A stretch of DNA of 40,205 bases from Solobacterium sp. (GCA_024693325.1 JAILLA010000063.1:1-40205), one strand, 5' to 3'. Numbered from the stretch's first letter, positions 17,318 through 24,705 are shown. Made by a program: numbers and translations. The notes: a model not told the origin generated them from the letters alone.

Positions 17318-17911
17318 CTAGAAATACGTCCTGCAGAGAACAACACGGCCGATCACCCTGACCGGAAGGGTCCGTACTTCCGTGCCGGAGAAATAGCGGT
17401 TCTCTACTTCCGGGTTGGAAGCCTCCAGGATCATGACCTTGTCCTTGACATAGACACGCTTGACAGTCACTTCATCACCGACCATGACAACAGCGATCTT
17501 TCCGTTTTCCACGGTATTCGTCTGCTTGACCAGGACAAGCGAACCATCCATGATGCCGTCTCCCTTCATAGAGTCGCCGGTCACCTTCAGGAAGTAATCG
17601 CCGCTCTTGCGTTCATCCAGGGAAGCATCTTCTTCGCCAAGGTAATTCTCTTCGGCAAACAGATCGTAGCCGCCCTTAACGAAACCGAGTACAGGGATCT
17701 TAATGCTGATCTCCATTCCTTTCAGCAGGGGCTCGATATTGTAGCCCATCATCTCACTGAGCCGTTCCATGACATCGGAAGATACATGCCTGATCTGACC
17801 GCTGCTCCAGCGGGAAGCAGTTGAACGGGTAACGCCGACACGACGCGCGATCTCGCTGTCATTGACACCGGTACGCTCTTTGTATTCTTGAATCAAGTCT
17901 TTCAGTTCCAT
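17318..17911 (-). CDS. XRE/S24 self-cleaving repressor (LexA-like, HdiR type)
   Basis: A protein of 197 aa. Residues 5-60 are an XRE helix-turn-helix (NDSEIARRVGVTRSTASRWSSG), not the winged helix of true LexA. Residues 70-195 are a LexA-type S24 peptidase with Ser114 in GDSMKG and Lys151 in DEVTVKR as the catalytic pair. The region aligned with the LexA Ala-Gly cleavage bond reads FVKGGYDLFAEEN, giving Gly80-Gly81 in place of Ala-Gly. Such proteins, for example HdiR of Lactococcus, repress Y-family polymerases and self-cleave when RecA filaments form. The gene is divergent from a Y-family polymerase, as expected. TATAAT lies six bases before the ATG, with no Shine-Dalgarno sequence: a strong leaderless candidate. 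Confidence 0.88.
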   Translation of the reverse strand: MELKDLIQEYKERTGVNDSEIARRVGVTRSTASRWSSGQIRHVSSDVMERLSEMMGYNIEPLLKGMEISIKIPVLGFVKGGYDLFAEENYLGEEDASLDERKSGDYFLKVTGDSMKGDGIMDGSLVLVKQTNTVENGKIAVVMVGDEVTVKRVYVKDKVMILEASNPEVENRYFSGTEVRTLPVRVIGRVVLCRTYF

Positions 17912-17917
17912 GATCCC

Positions 17918-17946
17918 ATTATACTTAATACGCTACTATATTTCAA
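17918..17946 (-). promoter_or_regulatory. Promoter of the S24 repressor, leaderless arrangement
   Basis: Minus strand: TTGAAA, 17-bp spacer, TATAAT, then GGGATC and the ATG at 17911. The hexamers and spacing are the same as in the divergent polymerase promoter. Confidence 0.75.
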
Positions 17947-17972
17947 GGAAGAAAAATATTCGTTGCGTATAA
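17925..17972. promoter_or_regulatory. Inverted repeat between the repressor and polymerase promoters
   Basis: TTAATACGCTAC (17925-17936) is nearly the inverse of GTTGCGTATAA (17962-17972). One arm lies in the spacer of the repressor promoter, the other just upstream of the polymerase -35 box. This is a candidate repressor site. Confidence 0.4.
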
Positions 17973-17974
17973 TG

Positions 17975-18003
17975 TTGAAATATGCGACATCCGAGCATAT
18001 AAT
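17975..18003 (+). promoter_or_regulatory. Polymerase promoter with overlapping inverted-repeat operator
   Basis: TTGAAA (17975-17980), 17-bp spacer, TATAAT (17998-18003). The inverted repeat ATATGC-N9-GCATAT (17980-18000) fills exactly the space between the two boxes, as a repressor operator would. Confidence 0.65.
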
Positions 18004-18021
18004 GAACCTGCAGGGGCGGTT

Positions 18022-19296
18022 ATGGAAGACAAGGTCATATTTCACATCGACATCAATCACTGCTATGCGCAGATCGAAGAAATGAAGTATCCGGAGCTTC
18101 GTTTCATCCCGATGGCAGTGGGAGGCCATGAAGAAAAACGTCATGGCATCATCCTGGCAAAGAATGACCTTGCCAAAAAGGCAGGCATCAAAACAGGGGA
18201 GAGCCTGCGGGAAGCATATGAAAAATGTCCCGACCTGCTGATCATACCGCCGGCATATAACGATTACATTTACTACTCGCATGAGATCAGGAAACTGTAT
18301 CAGGAATATACGGATCATGTGGAACCGTTCGGACTTGACGAGGCATGGCTCGACTTTACGGGCAGTCAGCTGATCTATGGGGATCCCTGCATGACTGCAG
18401 GCAGGATCCAGCAGAGAGTCCTGCAGGAATTCGGCCTGACCGTATCTGTAGGGATCTCATGGAACAAAGCATTTGCCAAGCTTGGAAGCGACCTGAAAAA
18501 ACCAAGCGGGATGACAGTGATCACAAGGGATAACTATAAAAAGATCGTCTGGCCGCTGCCGGCATCGGATCTGCTTTATGTCGGATACGCGACGGAAAAG
18601 AAACTCAGGTCCCGGGGCGTATACACGATCGGACAGCTTGCAAACTATCCGGTGCGCTGGCTGAAGGAAAGCATGGGAATTGCCGGGGAAGTAATCTCCG
18701 CGTTTGCCAACGGGGAAGACCGCAGCAATGTCGCGGAAACATTTTTCCGCACACCGGTCAAGTCTGTCGGAAATGCCATGACACTGATCCATGACGTGAA
18801 CGACGCAGACGAACTGCGTCCTGCCATGTATGTGCTTTGCGAAGCTGTCGCATCCAGGCTGAAGGACCACGATATGGAAGGAAGTGTGATCTCCGTCTCC
18901 GCCAGATCAGGCGGTCTTGACTGGTACGGGAAACAGCGGAAGATCCCGCAGCCTACCAATGTCAGTGAGGAGATCCTGAAGACCGCAATGGAACTGATCG
19001 AAGAGTCATATGACTTTTCCATCCCGTTAAGGGCAGCCGGCGTCAGTGTCTCCCAGCTCCATCCATGGCATTCAAAACGGCAGCTGTCATTGTTTACGGA
19101 CGAAGAAGCATATGATGATGCCCTGCGGATCGATACGGCAATGGACCGGATCAGGAGCCGGTACGGCTTTTATTCCGTACGCAGGGCATGCACACTGATC
19201 GACAGGCCGCTGACTGAATTTGATCCGAAGGGAGACCATACAGTATATCCGATCGGTTATTTCCGGGGAAGGAAGCTGAGCGATGGAATTATATAA
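18022..19296 (+). CDS. Y-family (translesion) DNA polymerase
   Basis: A protein of 424 aa. The palm and active-site residues are Asp10 in FHIDINHCYAQIE and Asp106-Glu107 in FGLDEAWLD. By alignment with E. coli DinB the steric-gate position is Tyr15, and the residue before it is Cys instead of the usual Phe. A helix-hairpin region (YTIGQLANYP) and the little-finger domain follow. QLSLF at residues 354-358 is a canonical beta-clamp binding motif. It performs error-prone bypass of DNA lesions. GGGGCGG precedes the ATG. It is divergent from the S24 repressor and overlaps the next small gene by 14 bases, forming an SOS mutagenesis cassette. DinB and UmuC subfamily names do not fit cleanly, so no symbol is given. 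Confidence 0.9.
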   Translation: MEDKVIFHIDINHCYAQIEEMKYPELRFIPMAVGGHEEKRHGIILAKNDLAKKAGIKTGESLREAYEKCPDLLIIPPAYNDYIYYSHEIRKLYQEYTDHVEPFGLDEAWLDFTGSQLIYGDPCMTAGRIQQRVLQEFGLTVSVGISWNKAFAKLGSDLKKPSGMTVITRDNYKKIVWPLPASDLLYVGYATEKKLRSRGVYTIGQLANYPVRWLKESMGIAGEVISAFANGEDRSNVAETFFRTPVKSVGNAMTLIHDVNDADELRPAMYVLCEAVASRLKDHDMEGSVISVSARSGGLDWYGKQRKIPQPTNVSEEILKTAMELIEESYDFSIPLRAAGVSVSQLHPWHSKRQLSLFTDEEAYDDALRIDTAMDRIRSRYGFYSVRRACTLIDRPLTEFDPKGDHTVYPIGYFRGRKLSDGII

Positions 19297-19525
19297 ACGA
19301 TATGTGGACGTCATCCTGATGCAGAAACGCACCGGGGATATCACACCGATGTATCTGATCTGGGAAAACGGTCAGAAATATAAAATAGACAAGGTACTGA
19401 GCAGGGAGAGAAGAGCATCCCCGGTCGGCGGCTGCGGAATGCGCTATGTATGCCTGATCCAGGGCAACAGAAGAAACCTGTACCAGGAAAAGGATAAATG
19501 GTTCATTGAAAGCCATCAGCCGTGA
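19283..19525 (+). CDS. Small protein coupled to the Y-family polymerase
   Basis: A protein of 80 aa starting inside the last codons of the polymerase gene (14-base overlap), hence translationally coupled. It is basic and probably a small beta-rich fold: YVDVILMQKRTGDITPMYLIWENGQKYKIDKVL, then CGMRYVCLIQGNRRNLYQEKDKWFIE, with two cysteines (the GCG and VCL motifs). No signal peptide or membrane segment. It reminds me of short uncharacterised proteins next to such polymerases in other Firmicutes. Position and overlap suggest a polymerase accessory factor, comparable in context to YolD in Bacillus, but it does not visibly resemble YolD. Confidence 0.75.
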   Translation: MELYKRYVDVILMQKRTGDITPMYLIWENGQKYKIDKVLSRERRASPVGGCGMRYVCLIQGNRRNLYQEKDKWFIESHQP

Positions 19526-19532
19526 GTCTGAT

Positions 19533-19551
19533 GATAATGGCTATCATTATT
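19533..19551. promoter_or_regulatory. Fur/PerR-like box upstream of desulfoferrodoxin
   Basis: GATAATGGCTATCATTATT matches the classical 19-bp Fur consensus at 15 of 19 positions and contains the perfect inverted repeat ATAATG-N5-CATTAT. It lies about 130 bases upstream of the desulfoferrodoxin start. A TTGACA (19550-19555) overlaps its end, and a TATGAT lies at 19565-19570, but their spacing (9 bp) is wrong for one promoter. Confidence 0.55.
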
Positions 19552-19678
19552 GACAAATATCCAGTATGATAGAAGCAGAAGAAACATATCATGTCACTGT
19601 CCCGGCAGTTCCGGGAATGAGCAGTGATCATCTGAAAATTCTGCGTAATAACAAAGATCAGGAAGGAGGATCATTTCC

Positions 19679-20050
19679 ATGTTATTTTACAAATGCGAAC
19701 ACTGCGGCAACATGATTGCCCATCTCTACGACTCTGGCGTACGCGTAGTATGCTGCGGAGAAGAAATGAAACCGATCGAACCGAACACATCCGATGGCGC
19801 CGGTGAAAAACACGTACCTGTCATCACGGTAGACGGACAGACTGTCACTGTTACGGTAGGCTCCGTTGACCACCCGATGCTTGATGCACATTATATCCAG
19901 TGGATCATGCTCGAGACAAAAGAAGGACGTCAGCGCAAGACACTGAAGCCGGGTGAAAAACCTGTTGCTGTATTTGCACTGACAGAAGGTGACTCGGTCG
20001 TTGCAGCATATGAATACTGCAACCTGCACGGTCTGTGGAAGTCAGAATAA
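19679..20050 (+). CDS. dfx: Desulfoferrodoxin (superoxide reductase, 2Fe type)
   Basis: A protein of 123 aa. The N-terminal desulforedoxin domain binds Fe through Cys6, Cys9, Cys25 and Cys26 (KCEHCG, VCCGEEM). The C-terminal superoxide reductase domain has the Fe(His)4Cys centre ligands in EKHVPV (His45), DHPMLDAHYIQW (His65, His71) and EYCNLHGLW (Cys114, His117). It reduces superoxide to hydrogen peroxide in the cytoplasm without releasing oxygen, typical of anaerobes. GGAAGGAGG precedes the start. It is a single-gene unit ending at a terminator, and a Fur/PerR-like box upstream suggests control by iron or peroxide. Confidence 0.95.
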   Translation: MLFYKCEHCGNMIAHLYDSGVRVVCCGEEMKPIEPNTSDGAGEKHVPVITVDGQTVTVTVGSVDHPMLDAHYIQWIMLETKEGRQRKTLKPGEKPVAVFALTEGDSVVAAYEYCNLHGLWKSE

Positions 20051-20085
20051 TATCTGACAGGAACAGTTTCATATCCTGACCAATG

Positions 20086-20116
20086 CCCCGCCAGGCCATG
20101 CCCGACGGGGTGTTTT
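20086..20116 (+). terminator. Terminator of desulfoferrodoxin
   Basis: CCCCG/CGGGG stem with an inner GGC/GCC, followed by TGTTTT. Confidence 0.7.
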
Positions 20117-20293
20117 CATGCCGGAAGACCGGTGCATTATGAAGTGCTTTTCTGCAGGCATCTTTGATGAACCATTTGAATGAATATCTTATACTGGAAT
20201 CAGATAAAGGTTATTCAGACCATAATAACTGTTTCATCCAGACGATCTTTCATTTTACCCGTTTTTACGCTGACATGAGGAGGTAGGAAATAT

Positions 20294-21730
20294 ATGTTGG
20301 CATATGACAAAATGTACATCAACGGTGAATGGACAGAAGGCACCAGTACAAAAACAATGGAAAACAGATGTCCGATGAACAACGAACTGATCTATTCCTA
20401 CAGGGCTGCCGGAAAAGAAGATGTAGACCGTGCTTATGCAGCAGCCAAAGCTGCCCAGCCTCTCTGGGCGGCAGTATCACCCGGTGAAAAAGCCGCAATG
20501 CTTGAAAAACTGGCAAAAGCGATCGAAGACATGTCGGAAGAAGTTGCCGAAGTACTGATCACAGAAGGCGGCTCGACCGCTCCGAAAGTCGGATTCGAGA
20601 TCTCAACATGCATCAATATCTGCAAACAGGCTATGGCCTTCCCTTATATGATGCGCGGACAGACAGCACCCTCGGATATTCCGGGAAAACATAATTTCAC
20701 ATTCAAATCCCCAAAAGGCGTGATCGGTGTCATCGCGCCATGGAATGTACCGCTCGTTCTGGCAATGCGTTCCGTCGTTCCGGCAGTGGCTACCGGCAAT
20801 ACAGTCGTCCTGAAGCCGGCAAGCGATACGCCTGCTACAGCATTCCTGATCGGAAAATTCTTTGAAAAAGCAGGCTTCCCGAAAGGCGTATACAACGCGA
20901 TCGCCGGCAAAGGCAGCGAGATCGGCGACTACTTTGTAGAACACGAAGTTCCGTCCCTGATCAGCTTTACCGGATCGACCGAAGTCGGAAAGAGGATCGG
21001 TTCTACAGCCGGCAACATGATCAAAGACGTTTCCCTGGAGCTTGGCGGAAACAACGTTATGCTGGTGCTGAAAAATGCCGATCTGCTCAAAGCGGCAAAA
21101 GCAGCGATCTTCGGGACATTCTTCAACCAGGGCCAGGTATGTATGGCACTCAACAGGATCATCATTGAAGAACCTGTATATGACGAATTCGCAAAGATCT
21201 TCATTGAAGCAGTCAAACAGGTCAAGGTAGGAGATCCGCATGATCCGGAAGTATTCATCGGACCGATCATCAGCCCTGACCAGGTCAGAAGCATCGAAGG
21301 ATTTGTCGATGCGACCATCAAAGCCGGCGCAACTGTCGCCCTTGAAGGCAGAACAGAAGGGAACTATATCTATCCATGGGTATTCACAGACTGCACAAAT
21401 GATATGCCTGCCTGCTGCAATGAAGTATTCGGTCCGGTCATCTGCCTGATCAAAGCCAAAGATGAAGAAGAGGGGATCCGGATCGCAAACGACACGGAAT
21501 ACGGTCTCAGCGGAAGCGTGTTCACGGAAGACCTGTACCATGGCATTGAAGTCGCCAAACGGATCGAAGCAGGCATGACGCATGTCAATGACCAGTCGAT
21601 CAACGATGAACCGCATATCATGTTCGGCGGTGAAAAGATGTCCGGTGTCGGCAGATTCAATTATCAGTGGGTCGTAGAGAAGTTCACGACCGAAAAATGG
21701 ATCAGCGTCCAGACAAACGACAGATTCTGA
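20294..21730 (+). CDS. NAD(P)-dependent aldehyde dehydrogenase
   Basis: A protein of 478 aa, normal length for the ALDH superfamily. All core residues are present: Asn151 in APWNVP, Lys174 in VVLKPAS, Glu249 in LELGGNN, the catalytic Cys283 in FFNQGQVCMA, and E-x-F at 377-379 in NEVFGP. The sequence resembles the benzaldehyde/vanillin dehydrogenase-like group in the region HVNDQSINDEPHIMFGGEKMSGVGRF, which ends in that group's pattern. The true substrate is not known. AGGAGG lies upstream of the start. The gene stands alone before a bidirectional terminator, and another aldehyde dehydrogenase of a different class follows after a tRNA gene. Confidence 0.9.
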   Translation: MLAYDKMYINGEWTEGTSTKTMENRCPMNNELIYSYRAAGKEDVDRAYAAAKAAQPLWAAVSPGEKAAMLEKLAKAIEDMSEEVAEVLITEGGSTAPKVGFEISTCINICKQAMAFPYMMRGQTAPSDIPGKHNFTFKSPKGVIGVIAPWNVPLVLAMRSVVPAVATGNTVVLKPASDTPATAFLIGKFFEKAGFPKGVYNAIAGKGSEIGDYFVEHEVPSLISFTGSTEVGKRIGSTAGNMIKDVSLELGGNNVMLVLKNADLLKAAKAAIFGTFFNQGQVCMALNRIIIEEPVYDEFAKIFIEAVKQVKVGDPHDPEVFIGPIISPDQVRSIEGFVDATIKAGATVALEGRTEGNYIYPWVFTDCTNDMPACCNEVFGPVICLIKAKDEEEGIRIANDTEYGLSGSVFTEDLYHGIEVAKRIEAGMTHVNDQSINDEPHIMFGGEKMSGVGRFNYQWVVEKFTTEKWISVQTNDRF

Positions 21731-21765
21731 TCACAATGAGTGCCGAATCGGTATCACAGAACGAA

Positions 21766-21789
21766 AAAAGCGCATGTTTATGCGCTTTT
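21766..21789. terminator. Bidirectional terminator between aldehyde dehydrogenase and tRNA-Ser
   Basis: AAAAGCGCAT/ATGCGCTTTT with a 4-base loop. The A tract on one side and the T tract on the other let it work for both converging transcripts. Confidence 0.85.
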
Positions 21790-21794
21790 GCATA

Positions 21795-21885
21795 TGGCGC
21801 AGGAACAGGGATTTGAACCCTGGCACCCTGTTACAGGTCTACAAGCTTTCCAAGCCTGCCTCTTCAACCACTTGAGTATTCCTGC
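21795..21885 (-). tRNA. tRNA-Ser (GGA anticodon)
   Basis: 91 bases on the minus strand including an encoded CCA. The acceptor stem GCAGGAA/TTCCTGC is perfect. The T arm GGGTTCAAATCCC is standard. The anticodon stem CAGGC/GCTTG encloses the loop TTGGAAA with anticodon GGA. The long variable arm is typical of serine tRNA. It reads UCC and UCU codons. Confidence 0.93.
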
Positions 21886-21905
21886 ATCTCAATTGTTGCT
21901 TTACT

Positions 21906-21933
21906 ATGATACCATAACTTTCAAAAAGTACAA
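21906..21933 (-). promoter_or_regulatory. Promoter of tRNA-Ser
   Basis: Minus strand: TTGTAC, 16-bp spacer, TATCAT with a TG extension (TGGTATCAT). It lies about 20 bases upstream of the mature 5' end. Confidence 0.6.
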
Positions 21934-22043
21934 CACTGAATTCTTCTAAAATAATACAGGCCTTCTGAAGTTTTTCAGCAATATTTGTATCATGAAATAT
22001 AAAAATATGCGTGATCGGTTGTAAAATATAAGTACAGGTATTA

Positions 22044-22072
22044 TTGAAACAAATAATTATGATCCAGATAAT
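22044..22072 (+). promoter_or_regulatory. Promoter of the second aldehyde dehydrogenase
   Basis: TTGAAA, 17-bp spacer, GATAAT. It is followed by GGAGGAG and the ATG at 22097. Confidence 0.6.
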
Positions 22073-22096
22073 ACGTAATCATTGGAGGAGTATCTT

Positions 22097-23515
22097 ATGA
22101 ATTGGACAGAAGAGTCTGTACAGGCTGCTGTCGCGAAGCAGCGCAAATTCTTCCAGACCGGTACAACACTTGACATCGACTGGCGTATCAGACAGCTTCA
22201 GAGTCTGAAAGCAGCGATGATCAAGTGGACACCGCAGATCCAGGAAGCACTTCATACCGATCTTGGCAGAACAGCGGAAGAAGCTTATTTCTGCGATATC
22301 GGCGATGTCATCATGGAGATCAACGAGTGCATCCATGACCTGAAGAAATGGGCAAAACCGGAAACACTGTATTCCGGAATGCTGTGCTTCCCGAGCTTCA
22401 TTACCAAAGTCTACAAAATGCCGTATGGCGTATCACTGATCATCAGCCCGTTCAACTTCCCGTTCCTGCTGTCCGTAGGCGTACTTGCCGCAGCGATCTC
22501 CGGCGGAAATACCGCTGTTATGAAGGCGAGCTCCAAGTCCGTGGAAAGCACAAGAATACTGCAGGAAATGATCAACGAGACATTCCCGCAGGAATTTGTT
22601 GTCGTCATTGACGGCGGACATGATATTGCCGACGCATGCCTTGCCCAGAGATTTGACAAAATCTTCTACACAGGCTCACCGAAGGTCGGTATCCATGTCA
22701 TGACGGAAGCCGCAAAGAACCTGACACCTGTCGCACTGGAACTGGGTGGGGAAACAGGCAACTGGGCAGTCATCAGAAAAGACGCGGATATCAAAGATGC
22801 CGCAAGAAAGATCGCATTCTTCAAGATCTGCAATGCCGGACAGATCTGCATCAATATCAACCAGATCGGTGTTGCGGAAGAGATCGCTGATCAGTTTGTT
22901 GAAGAACTGAAGAAAGCGATCATCAAACAGATCGGTGAACATGCGATCCTGAACCCCGAATATCCGAAACTGATCGGCAAAAAAGCATATGACTGGTGCG
23001 CAAAGGAAGCTGAGGAATACAGGGACCGCATCGTATTCGGCGGAGAAGGGGATCCCGAGAAACTCAGGTATTCACCGACGATCATCTATCCTGTCGGGAT
23101 CGATGAGCCGATCGTCATGCATGAACTGTTCTGCCCGCTGATCCCGGTCGTACCGTTCAAGGATGACGAGATCGACCAGCTGATGAACACGATCGCAGAA
23201 AGAGAGCACGGCCTTGCGCTGTACCTGTTCACAAAAGATATGAAGTGGGCAAAGGAAACCATGCAGAGACAGCAGTACGGCGGCGGATGTGTCAATGAAG
23301 TCTGCCTGCACCTGCTCGTCAAAGGCGCGCCGTTCAACGGAACAGGTCATTCCGGCATGGGCGCATACCATGGAGAATGGGGATTCCGTGAATTCACGCA
23401 TCCTTCCTCAGTACTGTACGGAAGCACAAAATTCAATCTGCCGCTGCGTGAACATCCGTACACCGGTATCAAGAACAAATACAAGATGCCGGTCATGAAG
23501 ATGTTCCAGAAATAG
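22097..23515 (+). CDS. Aldehyde dehydrogenase, class 3-like (short N-terminus)
   Basis: A protein of 472 aa from ATG 22097 (GGAGGAG six bases upstream); the frame also extends to a TTG at 22082 that lies within the ribosome binding site. Like ALDH3 and YwdH it lacks the long N-terminal extension of other classes. Asn120 in SPFNFP, Glu215 in LELGGE and Cys251 in NAGQIC are the catalytic residues. Two motifs deviate: the usual E-x-F-G-P reads ELFCP, and the Lys-Pro-Ser of the cofactor site reads MKASSKS. It probably oxidises medium or long-chain aliphatic aldehydes, but the deviations leave the substrate open. Monocistronic, ending at a strong terminator. Confidence 0.85.
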   Translation: MNWTEESVQAAVAKQRKFFQTGTTLDIDWRIRQLQSLKAAMIKWTPQIQEALHTDLGRTAEEAYFCDIGDVIMEINECIHDLKKWAKPETLYSGMLCFPSFITKVYKMPYGVSLIISPFNFPFLLSVGVLAAAISGGNTAVMKASSKSVESTRILQEMINETFPQEFVVVIDGGHDIADACLAQRFDKIFYTGSPKVGIHVMTEAAKNLTPVALELGGETGNWAVIRKDADIKDAARKIAFFKICNAGQICININQIGVAEEIADQFVEELKKAIIKQIGEHAILNPEYPKLIGKKAYDWCAKEAEEYRDRIVFGGEGDPEKLRYSPTIIYPVGIDEPIVMHELFCPLIPVVPFKDDEIDQLMNTIAEREHGLALYLFTKDMKWAKETMQRQQYGGGCVNEVCLHLLVKGAPFNGTGHSGMGAYHGEWGFREFTHPSSVLYGSTKFNLPLREHPYTGIKNKYKMPVMKMFQK

Positions 23516-23529
23516 CAATCGGTCATATG

Positions 23530-23562
23530 GGTACATATCCCGAAAGGGGTATGTACCTTTTT
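23530..23562 (+). terminator. Terminator of the second aldehyde dehydrogenase
   Basis: A 12-bp stem with one G-T pair and a GAAA tetraloop (23530-23541 with 23546-23557), followed by TTTTT. Confidence 0.9.
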
Positions 23563-23567
23563 ATAAC

Positions 23568-23589
23568 AAAAAAGACAGCTTCCGCTGTC
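23568..23589 (-). terminator. Terminator of the Sel1-PAP2 operon
   Basis: Minus strand: GACAGC-GGAA-GCTGTC followed by TTTTTT. The stem includes bases of the PAP2 stop codon. It stands back to back with the plus-strand terminator. Confidence 0.85.
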
Positions 23590-24082
23590 AGATAAACATT
23601 CCCATGATCACACCGGCCAGATAACCGATGATGACATCTTCCGGATAATGGACGCCGCCGATCACCCGGATGACACACTCCAGTGCGCTGAGTATCAGCA
23701 GTACGATGCCTGCAGCGGGATATACCGCATAGTATGCCATGGAGATCACCGCCGCACTGAAGGCATGTCTGCTTGGCATGGATTCTCCCTGTTTGTCTTT
23801 ATGGATGATCGCAGGGATCTGATGGGCAGCATAGGGTCTTGGCCTGTTGATCAGCCTGCGGATCAGTGTGACCAGTACAAAGCCTGTTCCCGGTATGAGC
23901 ACTGCTTTGAGCAGATGTTCATCATGTTTCAAAAACAGGATCACCAGCAGCACCGGATACAGGACATACATCATGTACGTCAGGATATGATCCGCCAGGC
24001 GGACCATACGCATGACATTCTCTGAAGCACGGAACGGAGCGCTGATCTTCTCATAGGTCTGCCGGTAAGAGGACCTGCTCAT
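23588..24082 (-). CDS. PAP2-family membrane phosphatase
   Basis: A protein of 164 aa from ATG 24082, which overlaps the stop of the upstream Sel1 gene as ATGA; an upstream in-frame start at 24163 would lie inside that gene. The three phosphatase blocks are present: RRLINRPRPY (about 75-84), PSRH (103-106) and R-x5-H-Y-P-E-D (Arg139, His145, Asp149). At least four hydrophobic segments place it in the membrane, with the active site probably on the outer face. Family members dephosphorylate phosphatidic acid, undecaprenyl pyrophosphate or similar lipids; which one applies here is unknown. It is translated together with a short Sel1 protein. Confidence 0.88.
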   Translation of the reverse strand: MSRSSYRQTYEKISAPFRASENVMRMVRLADHILTYMMYVLYPVLLVILFLKHDEHLLKAVLIPGTGFVLVTLIRRLINRPRPYAAHQIPAIIHKDKQGESMPSRHAFSAAVISMAYYAVYPAAGIVLLILSALECVIRVIGGVHYPEDVIIGYLAGVIMGMFI

Positions 24083-24705
24083 TTGTGCTGTTCCTGTCTG
24101 GCAGCCAGTTCTTTTTTCAGCGCTTCCGCATGTGTTTCCGCCTGGTCCAGCAGTTCTTCGCATCTCATATCACCACTGATCACACGGTCTTCATATTCTT
24201 CCGCTGCCAGCTCATAGAAGGTGAGGGCCTGTTCCTTGTCCTGCAGGACGCCATTTCCCAGTTCCATGCATTCCGCCAGGCGCATATGAACATCGGCCAG
24301 GGCAAGATAGTCATCGGACATGTAGCTTGCCATCAGGCTGCTCATATACAGCGAGTATGCATAGTTCTGGTCTTTCGGTGCCAGTCCGGGGATCCCTTTG
24401 TAATAGAAATCGCCCAGTCTGTAGCTGCCGACAGCGCTGCCCATGTCAGACGCGTCTTCATAGCAGTTCATCGCTTCGGCAAGATCGACCTCTGTTCCGA
24501 GACCTTTCTCATAACAAAGACCAAGCTGTTCCTTGGCAATGACATCGCCGAGCGCCGCAGCTTTTTTATAATAGATGAAAGCCTGTCTGTAATTTGTCTG
24601 CATACCGAGCCCAAAGAAATAAGCATCGGCTACGTTCGTCAGTACGGAACTGTCGGACGCATACGTTGACTGTTCATCGGTTGTTTCTTCTTCGTATTCC
24701 AGCAT
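24079..24705 (-). CDS. Short Sel1-repeat protein, coupled to PAP2 phosphatase
   Basis: A protein of 208 aa from ATG 24705, preferred because AAGGAG lies seven bases upstream; the adjacent ATG at 24708 is also possible, and a start at 24753 is less likely. Three or four Sel1-type repeats cover residues ~20-170 (NVADAYFFGLGMQTNYRQAFIYYKKAAALGD, then EQLGLCYEKGLGTEVDLAEAMNCYEDASDMG, then YRLGDFYYKG), followed by a charged helical tail. No signal peptide. The C-terminal codons overlap the PAP2 start, so the two proteins are made together. A scaffold role at the membrane for the phosphatase is inferred from this coupling. Confidence 0.85.
   Translation of the reverse strand: MLEYEEETTDEQSTYASDSSVLTNVADAYFFGLGMQTNYRQAFIYYKKAAALGDVIAKEQLGLCYEKGLGTEVDLAEAMNCYEDASDMGSAVGSYRLGDFYYKGIPGLAPKDQNYAYSLYMSSLMASYMSDDYLALADVHMRLAECMELGNGVLQDKEQALTFYELAAEEYEDRVISGDMRCEELLDQAETHAEALKKELAARQEQHK

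Noticed and set aside
16347..17321. 324-aa plus-strand open frame opposite queA
   Set aside because: queA is full length on the other strand; the antisense frame has shadow-like composition and no start signal.
19550..19570. TTGACA and TATGAT as one promoter of desulfoferrodoxin
   Set aside because: The spacer is only 9 bp, too short for sigma-A; one of the two boxes is probably chance.
20603..21616. 337-aa minus-strand open frame opposite the first aldehyde dehydrogenase
   Set aside because: The plus strand encodes a complete aldehyde dehydrogenase with all catalytic residues; the antisense product is compositionally odd and unsupported.
21740..21949. 69-aa plus-strand frame with GFEPWHPVT-like text
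   Set aside because: It is the antisense translation of the tRNA-Ser gene, a well-known source of false small proteins.
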